DNA from: Tepidamorphus sp.
GTDB taxonomy: Bacteria; Pseudomonadota; Alphaproteobacteria; Rhizobiales; Tepidamorphaceae
Length of the DNA: 64,000 nt
Assembly: GCA_028280885.1 (NCBI GenBank)
Contig: JANQKY010000013.1
Span: 1 to 64,000 of the forward strand
Reading direction: 5' to 3'
This document shows, one piece after another, positions 58,648 through 64,000 of this stretch. The first letter of the stretch is position 1; every line of letters begins with the position of its first letter. Position numbers and translations under genes: made by a program. Below the pieces are notes generated by a model that searched no databases, was not told where the DNA came from, and saw only the letters and a program-made list of their open reading frames with translations.

Positions 58648-60945
58648 ATGAAGCCGACCATCGCCGCCAATCCCGTGCGTCGCAGCCTTGTCGGCGAGAA
58701 CGCCCCGTCCGTGCGGCCGGGCGACGACCCGGCGCTCTACGGGCACGCCGTGCTGACGCCGCGCGATGCCGTCGAATGCCGGTCGTTCCAGACCTTCACC
58801 GTGACCTACACGGTCGGACGTCTGGGGCTGGACGATACCGGTGCCATTCGGGTGTCGCTGCGCATGATCACGGATGCCGGCAAGCCGCAATGCACCGATC
58901 CGGCCGCCGCGAACTATCTCAGCGCCACGACCACCGGCTCTGGCCGGATCGCGCTCAGGATCGGCATGGAGGGTCAACGGCCCTGGAACGGGACCGTCAC
59001 CGCGCAGCTTCTCGGCGGGTACCTGAAGGAGGGCGAGCAGATCACGCTGACCTTCGGCGATACCGCGCACGGCTCGCCCGGCATGCTGATGCAGACCTTC
59101 GCCGAGCCCGGCTACGAGTTCCGCATTTCCACCGACGTCCAGGCGACCGGCAATTTCCTGCCGCTGGCTGAGCAGTTCGCCGTGCCCGTCGTCGCCGGCC
59201 CGGCGGCGAAATGGGTCGCCGTGCTGCCGACCCTGCGCCGCCCCGGCGAGGCCTTCCACCTCGGGCTCAAGGCGGAAGACGCCTATGGCAATCCGACCAC
59301 GCAGGCCTCGGGTAGGGTGCGGCTTGAGGCCTCGCTGCCCGTCGAGGGGCTGCCGGCGGACTTCGATTACGCCCCTGCCGACCGGGCGCTGACGATCGAG
59401 GGCTTGCGCGTCGCGGAGCCCGGCACGTTACGCATCAGGGTCTTCGTCGACGAGCGGCAAGTCGCCGAGGCCGGCCCGCTGGTGATCCGCGAGGGCGCGG
59501 TGGCCGGCTTCTGGGGCGATCTGCATGGCCAGACGGGCGAGACCATCGGCGTCAACACCGCGGAAAGCTATTTCGACTTCGCCCGCAACAAGGCCTTTCT
59601 CGACGTGTCGTCGCATCAGGCCAACGATTTCCAGATCAACGCCGCCTTCTGGGCGCGCCTGAACGAATTGACGGCCGAGTGGAACGAGCCCGGCCGCTTC
59701 ACCGTCCTGCCGGGCTATGAATGGTCGGGCAACACCGCCGTCGGCGGCGACCACAACGTCTTCTTCGCCGAGGAAGGCCGGCAGATCGTCCGCTGCAGCC
59801 ATGCGCTGCTTGAGGATCGCGCCGATCTTGGCACCGACGCGAATACGCTCACCGACCTGTTCGCCGCCCTGAAGGACGAGGACTGCGTGATCTACGCCCA
59901 TGTCGGCGGGCGCTACTGCAACATCCACTACGACCACGACCCGAAGCTTGAGACCGCCGTCGAGATGCATTCGGCCTGGGGCACCTTCGAATGGGTGCTG
60001 ACCGACGGCTTTCCGCTTGGCCGCCGTGTCGGTGTCGTCTGCAATTCGGACGGCCACAAGGGCCGCCCCGGCGCCAGCTATCCCGGCGCCTCGGCCTTCG
60101 GCGCCTATGGCGGGCTGACCTGCTTCCTGACCGACCGCAACGACCGCGCCGCGATCATGGAGGCGCAGCGCCGCCGCCATCACTACGGCACCACGGGCTG
60201 CCGGATGCATATGGACGTCTCGGCGGCGCTGCCGGCGGGATCAATCGTCTTCGAGCGCAATCCGGAGGGCAATCCCGACGCGCCGCGCGGCGAGGCCAGG
60301 ACCGCGATCATGGGCGATATCGTCCAGGTCGCAGGCGACGAGGTCACCGTGTCGTTCGCCGTCGAGGCCCATGCCGGCATCGAGCGGATCGAGTTGCGCA
60401 ACGGCACGGAGGTGCTGGAGACCTTCCGCCCCTATGGGGCGGGCGATCTGGGCTCGCGCATCCGGGTGACCTGGGGCGGGGCGGAATATCGTGGCCGGGG
60501 CCGCAACTCGGTGTGGAAGGGCCGCTGCCGCTTCGCCGGCGCGGAGATCGACCGGTTTGCGACCATCAACCAGTGGAACCGCGAGCGCACGCTTGAAACG
60601 CGCGGCTCGGAGGTCGTGGTCTTCGATTCGATCACGACGGGCAATTTCATGGGCTTCGACGCCTGGCTGACGGCGACGCCGGAGGCGCAGCTTGCCATCC
60701 GCACCAACCGGGGCGACCTGGATCTTAGGCTCGACGAGATCGGTGTCGAGCCGGTCCGGATGGACGCGGGTGGTCTCGACCGGCGGCTCTGCGTCCAGCG
60801 TTTGCCGGACGCGCCTCTTGCTCGGTCGGTCTCCGAGACCCGCACCGTCCGGATCGCCGGGGGCCGCGACAACCCGGTCTGGATCGCGGTCACCACCGAG
60901 GACGGCTACCAGGCCTGGTCGAGCCCGCTCTACCTGTTCCGATAG
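58648..60945 (+). CDS. Large PHP-like metal-dependent hydrolase (DUF3604-like)
   Basis: A 765-aa cytosolic protein without signal peptide. Residues ~40-280 look like beta-sandwich modules. Residues ~288-530 resemble a PHP/DUF3604 metal-hydrolase core: DLHGQ (Asp291, His293), SSHQANDF (His323), GYEWSG (Glu358), GGDHN (His369), AHVGG (His418) and CNSDGH (Asp468, His470). The first motif has Gln295 where PHP enzymes usually have a second His. A further beta-rich C-terminal part follows. AAAGGAG precedes the ATG. With the tct importer and glpD nearby, it may hydrolyse an imported phosphoester or similar compound; this is inference. Confidence 0.75.
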   Translation: MKPTIAANPVRRSLVGENAPSVRPGDDPALYGHAVLTPRDAVECRSFQTFTVTYTVGRLGLDDTGAIRVSLRMITDAGKPQCTDPAAANYLSATTTGSGRIALRIGMEGQRPWNGTVTAQLLGGYLKEGEQITLTFGDTAHGSPGMLMQTFAEPGYEFRISTDVQATGNFLPLAEQFAVPVVAGPAAKWVAVLPTLRRPGEAFHLGLKAEDAYGNPTTQASGRVRLEASLPVEGLPADFDYAPADRALTIEGLRVAEPGTLRIRVFVDERQVAEAGPLVIREGAVAGFWGDLHGQTGETIGVNTAESYFDFARNKAFLDVSSHQANDFQINAAFWARLNELTAEWNEPGRFTVLPGYEWSGNTAVGGDHNVFFAEEGRQIVRCSHALLEDRADLGTDANTLTDLFAALKDEDCVIYAHVGGRYCNIHYDHDPKLETAVEMHSAWGTFEWVLTDGFPLGRRVGVVCNSDGHKGRPGASYPGASAFGAYGGLTCFLTDRNDRAAIMEAQRRRHHYGTTGCRMHMDVSAALPAGSIVFERNPEGNPDAPRGEARTAIMGDIVQVAGDEVTVSFAVEAHAGIERIELRNGTEVLETFRPYGAGDLGSRIRVTWGGAEYRGRGRNSVWKGRCRFAGAEIDRFATINQWNRERTLETRGSEVVVFDSITTGNFMGFDAWLTATPEAQLAIRTNRGDLDLRLDEIGVEPVRMDAGGLDRRLCVQRLPDAPLARSVSETRTVRIAGGRDNPVWIAVTTEDGYQAWSSPLYLFR

Positions 60946-60964
60946 GCCGGTATCACTGCCGGGA

Positions 60965-61906
60965 TCATTGAACGCCGGGCAGGACGCAGAGCATCTCGTA
61001 GAGCAGGTTCGCCCCGATCAGCGCCGTGTTGCCGGTGGGGTCATAGGGTGGCGAGACCTCGACGAGATCGCCGCCGACGAGATTGAGCCCGGCGCAGCCG
61101 CGCACGATCTCCAGCCCCTGCCAGGTGCTCAAGCCCCCCGGCTCGACGGTTCCCGTTCCAGGCGCGAAGGCCGGGTCGAGACTGTCGATGTCGAAGGTCA
61201 GATAGACCGGCGCCTCGCCGATCGCAGCCCGCACCCGCTCCATCAGTGGTTTCAGCGACTGATACCAGCATTCCTCGGCCTGGACGACGGTCCAGCCCTT
61301 GTCGCGGCTCCAGTTGAAATCCTCCGGCGAATAGCCGGTGCCGCGCAGGCCGATCTGGAACACCTTGTCGTTCAACAGGCAGCCATCTTCCCAGGCCCGC
61401 CGGAACGGGCAGCCATGGGCGACCTTCTCGCCGAACATCTCGTCATTGATGTCGGCATGGGCGTCGACATGGACGAGCGCGACGGGACCGTGCTTCTCCT
61501 TGATGGCCCTGAGGATGGGCCAGGTCAGCGTGTGGTCGCCGCCCAGCGTCAGCGGCACGACGTCATGGGCGAGCACGCCGCGATAGTGCGCGGTGATGAT
61601 GTCGACGGATTTCTTCAGGTCGAAGGTGTTGATCGGTACATCGCCGATATCGGCGACCTGGAGTTTCTCGAACGGCGCCGCCCCGGTTGCCATGTTGTAG
61701 GGCCGCAGCATGCGGCTCTCGTCGCGGATCTGGCGCGGGCCGAGCCGGGTTCCGGGCCGGTTCGAGGCGCCGATATCCATCGGAATGCCGATGAAGCAGG
61801 CATCGAGCCCTTCCGCTGTCTCCTGCGCGGGCAGCCGCATCATCGTCACCGGTCCGCCGAAGCGGGGCATCTCGTTGCCGCCGAGCGGCTGGTTGAAGTC
61901 ACTCAT
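60965..61906 (-). CDS. Agmatinase/guanidinobutyrase-type ureohydrolase
   Basis: Manganese-dependent ureohydrolase (313 aa) releasing urea from a guanidino compound. Metal motifs are GGDHTLTWP, HVDAHADIND and FDIDSLDPAFAPGTGTVEPGG (in parts). The conserved agmatinase-family loop SxxxP with guanidino contacts is seen in PPYDPTGNT. It lies 12 bp after the TetR-family gene on the same strand. A polyamine-type importer starts divergently. Agmatine, guanidinobutyrate or guanidinopropionate are all possible substrates. Confidence 0.92.
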   Translation of the reverse strand: MSDFNQPLGGNEMPRFGGPVTMMRLPAQETAEGLDACFIGIPMDIGASNRPGTRLGPRQIRDESRMLRPYNMATGAAPFEKLQVADIGDVPINTFDLKKSVDIITAHYRGVLAHDVVPLTLGGDHTLTWPILRAIKEKHGPVALVHVDAHADINDEMFGEKVAHGCPFRRAWEDGCLLNDKVFQIGLRGTGYSPEDFNWSRDKGWTVVQAEECWYQSLKPLMERVRAAIGEAPVYLTFDIDSLDPAFAPGTGTVEPGGLSTWQGLEIVRGCAGLNLVGGDLVEVSPPYDPTGNTALIGANLLYEMLCVLPGVQ

Positions 61907-61918
61907 GTCTGGCCTCCC

Positions 61919-62548
61919 TCAGGCGGTGTCGACGCTCATCAGCCCGGCAAGCGGCACGGTCTGGGCCGCGACCGCCGCGCGTAAGGTATCGAGCGTCATC
62001 GCATCGTCCTTCACGAACTCGATGAACATCATATTGAGATTGTTGAACAGGAGATGGCCGACCGCCTGCGGATCGAGATCGGACCTGACGGCCCCGCGCG
62101 CCTGCAGGGTCGCGATCAGCGCGACGACCTGGGCGGCCAGCCGCCGGTCGAGATCGTTGTAGCGCCGCCCGTTCGGCGTCTGCGGTGTCTCGATCGCCAG
62201 CGCCATCGCGGTGCGCCACATCTCCTTGCTTAAGTATTCCAGCGAGTGGTCATAGTAGCAGTAGATCAGCGACAGAAGCGCGTCGGCGACGCCGCGCGGC
62301 GGATCGGCGACGATCGCCTTGCCGGCCGCCAGCACCTCCTCGACCTCCATCGCCACGGTGGCGATCAGGATGTCGCCCTTGTTGCGATAGTAGTTGTAGA
62401 CCGTGCCGACCGACACCTCGGCCATGTCGGCCAGATCCTCGATCCGCACGGACTTGTAGCCGTCCGCCCTAAACCGCGTCACCGCCGCCTTGAGAATGCG
62501 CTTCTCGCGATCGGCTTTCTGTTTCTCCCGCAGTCCGGCCATCGGCAT
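61919..62548 (-). CDS. TetR-family transcriptional regulator
   Basis: A 209-aa regulator with N-terminal TetR helix-turn-helix (RILKAAVTRFRADGYKSVRIEDLADMAEVSVGTVYNYYRNKGD, seen in parts: VRIEDLADMAEVSVGTVYNY) and an all-helical ligand domain. ATG codons at 62548 and 62542 are possible; neither has a strong ribosome site. It is upstream of the ureohydrolase gene in one operon and divergent from the polyamine-type importer, so it probably regulates both. The 130-bp gap holds AT-rich sequence but no convincing operator. Confidence 0.87.
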   Translation of the reverse strand: MPMAGLREKQKADREKRILKAAVTRFRADGYKSVRIEDLADMAEVSVGTVYNYYRNKGDILIATVAMEVEEVLAAGKAIVADPPRGVADALLSLIYCYYDHSLEYLSKEMWRTAMALAIETPQTPNGRRYNDLDRRLAAQVVALIATLQARGAVRSDLDPQAVGHLLFNNLNMMFIEFVKDDAMTLDTLRAAVAAQTVPLAGLMSVDTA

Positions 62549-62678
62549 GCCTCGAAAAGTTGAATTTCTGTTAAATTTAGTATTGACTGCAAAAATGAAC
62601 CAATTCAAGTTTTTTGCAACAACCGCGGACAACGCGGCATCGAAACAGTCATGCACGACAAGAAGGGGACGTGATCAA

Positions 62679-63746
62679 ATGAACGGGACAGTATCGAAAC
62701 TGCGCATCGCGCTTCTGGGCACAGCCGCTCTCGGGCTGCTCGCCGCGCCCGCGATGGCGGAAGAGGAACTGAATGCGTTGGTGTGGTGCGACCACACGGA
62801 CGCGGCGCTGATCGAGCCCTTCGAGAACGAGCACGGCGTCAAGGTCAACCTGCGCGAATACGAGGGCACCGGCGCCGCACTGGCGATCCTCGAACAGTCG
62901 CGGCCGGGTGACTGGGACGTCCTGGTGATCGACGGCATCGACGTCTTCCGCGCGGTCGAATCAGGGCTTCTCGCCCCGCTTCCCGACGACGCCCTGCCGA
63001 CGGCCGACTTCTTCCCCGAGGTCGTGATGGCGGAGAACAACACGAAGGACGGCGTCACCTACGCCGTTACCGAGAAGTTCGGCTACAACACGATTTCCTA
63101 CAATTCCGACAAGGTCGATGCCGCCGACATGGAGGATCTTTCCGCCGCCTGGTCGGAAAAGTATGACGGCCGCATCTCCATCTACGACTACTACCTGCCG
63201 GTGATGGGGCTGGCGGCGATCGCCGACGGCATCAAGACCGGCGACATCACCGCCGACAGCCTGCCGAAGATCGGCACGGTCTTGGGCGACATGCGCGCCC
63301 GCGCGGCCTCGGTCGCCGGCGTCGTGGCGGCCCAGACGGCGCTTGCCACCGGCGAGGTCGACATCGTCGTCGGCGGCGGCGAATGGCTCACCGCGGTGCT
63401 GGCAGAGGAGCAGCCGGAGCTGACCTGGACGATCCCCAAGCAGGGCGCGGTGCGCTGGAGCCAGTCGATCGGCGTGCTCACCGACAGCGAGAAGAAGGAC
63501 CTGGCGCTGGAATTCGTCAAATACATCGTCAGTCCCGAGGGTCAGGCGCGGCTTGCCACCTCGGCCTGCTTCTGGGGCATGCCGGCCAACGCGAAGGCCG
63601 GTTCCGTCCTGACGGACGCGCAGAAGAAGGTGCTGCGCTGGGACGACCAGCCCGACTATCTCGCCCGCACCCAGCTCTATCCCGCGCCGGATACCGATCT
63701 CGACGGCGAGATGCAGGATCTCTGGCTCGAGACGCTGCAGCAGTGA
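62679..63746 (+). CDS. Spermidine/putrescine-type ABC transporter substrate-binding protein
   Basis: Periplasmic receptor (355 aa) of the PotD/PotF superfamily. A Sec signal ends near APAMAEE. The mature part shows LREYEGTGAALAIL, GDWDVLVIDG and EFVKYIVSPEGQARLA. AAGGGG precedes the ATG, nine bases upstream. The acidic residues expected around a polyamine or guanidino ligand are plentiful. It is first in a rightward operon continuing into the permease gene that is cut by the window end. Confidence 0.9.
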   Translation: MNGTVSKLRIALLGTAALGLLAAPAMAEEELNALVWCDHTDAALIEPFENEHGVKVNLREYEGTGAALAILEQSRPGDWDVLVIDGIDVFRAVESGLLAPLPDDALPTADFFPEVVMAENNTKDGVTYAVTEKFGYNTISYNSDKVDAADMEDLSAAWSEKYDGRISIYDYYLPVMGLAAIADGIKTGDITADSLPKIGTVLGDMRARAASVAGVVAAQTALATGEVDIVVGGGEWLTAVLAEEQPELTWTIPKQGAVRWSQSIGVLTDSEKKDLALEFVKYIVSPEGQARLATSACFWGMPANAKAGSVLTDAQKKVLRWDDQPDYLARTQLYPAPDTDLDGEMQDLWLETLQQ

Positions 63747-63790
63747 GCCGGCGCTGATCGGACCACGGTGACCAGCGGGGAGTGAGGCCG

Positions 63791-64000
63791 GTGCGCAACG
63801 CCGCCAGGCAAACCCTGCGAGGCTGGGGGTTCACCGCCCCGGCGCTCCTCTGGACGCTCGCCTTCTTCATCGTCCCCTTCCTGGTGATGGGGGCGATGAG
63901 CCTTGCCACCCTGGACGGGCGGACGCTCGTCTGGGGCATCCGGTTCGACAACTACGCCGAACTGGCCGGCAAGGCCTATCTGTGGCGGGCGGTGGTCATC
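63791..64000 (+). CDS. Spermidine/putrescine-type ABC transporter permease, partial (PotB-like)
   Basis: The first 70 codons of a permease cut by the window edge. From the GTG at 63791 (GGGGAG eight bases upstream) the frame reads MRNAARQTLRGWGFTAPALL, followed by a hydrophobic helix (TLAFFIVPFLVMGAMSL) and FDNYAELAGKAYLWRAVVI. The last part matches the segment before the second helix of PotB-type permeases. It starts 44 bp after the binding-protein gene, as expected for a Pot-type operon. Confidence 0.8.
   Translation, partial: MRNAARQTLRGWGFTAPALLWTLAFFIVPFLVMGAMSLATLDGRTLVWGIRFDNYAELAGKAYLWRAVVI

Noticed and set aside
62563..62577. AATTT-CTGTT-AAATT as TetR operator
   Set aside because: Arms are only 5 bp of A/T and could arise by chance in this AT-rich gap; too weak to list as a feature.

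Overview
The window is a gene-dense, G+C-rich (about two thirds G+C by eye) chromosomal stretch that looks like an alphaproteobacterium, most likely of the Hyphomicrobiales/Rhizobiales kind. This is inferred from codon use, the very high number of binding-protein-dependent importers (nitrate/taurine-type, betaine-type, TRAP, oligopeptide-type, TTT and polyamine-type), and the DAO-GcvT fusion dehydrogenases. I see no tRNA, rRNA, CRISPR array, transposase or phage gene. The whole window is a run of catabolic modules, each with its own importer and regulator.

Region 1 (122-12162). A GntR/FCD regulator and a nitrate/taurine-type ABC importer read leftward. Divergent from them is an eight-gene, translationally coupled operon: ferredoxin reductase, Rieske dioxygenase alpha and beta, acyl-CoA ligase, a thiolase-fold protein without the usual Cys/His, a DUF35-SDR fusion, a cyclase-family hydrolase and an SDR. 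I infer an aromatic-acid pathway in which a beta-hydroxyacyl-CoA is cleaved by a retro-aldol step. Indole-3-acetate to isatin to isatinate fits the gene content best.

Region 2 (12443-24773). A DeoR-family repressor is divergent from a glycine-betaine-type importer (binding protein, ATPase, tandem-fused permease). Downstream are a choline-kinase-like protein, two tandem dimethylglycine/sarcosine-dehydrogenase-like flavoenzymes and a second choline-kinase-like protein. This is a methylated-amine/choline-derivative module. Its intergenic gaps carry a dispersed palindromic repeat family.

Region 3 (25117-33861). An RpiR regulator is divergent from a leftward operon of N-formylglutamate-amidohydrolase-like enzyme, TRAP transporter (Q, M, P), glutamine-synthetase-like ligase, aldehyde dehydrogenase and iron-type alcohol dehydrogenase. 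The set matches a gamma-glutamylated amino-alcohol pathway (ligate, oxidise twice, hydrolyse).

Region 4 (33868-44087). An oligopeptide-type ABC importer has a binding protein that reads as circularly permuted. With it are a hydantoin/Asp-Glu-type racemase, an IclR regulator, an M28-peptidase-like protein with an altered active site, and a quinone-oxidoreductase-like enzyme. Two matching 21-bp operator-like sites link the racemase/IclR gap and the peptidase promoter.

Region 5 (44252-48294) is an iron-siderophore uptake set (AraC regulator, siderophore-interacting reductase, TonB receptor). Region 6 (48406-53161) is a LacI-regulated four-carbon sugar-acid pathway (ltnD-otnK-otnC-otnI). Region 7 (53145-60945) holds glpD, a GntR/UTRA regulator, tctABC and a divergent large PHP-like hydrolase. 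Region 8 (60965-64000) has an agmatinase-family ureohydrolase with its TetR regulator, divergent from a polyamine-type ABC importer that runs off the window.
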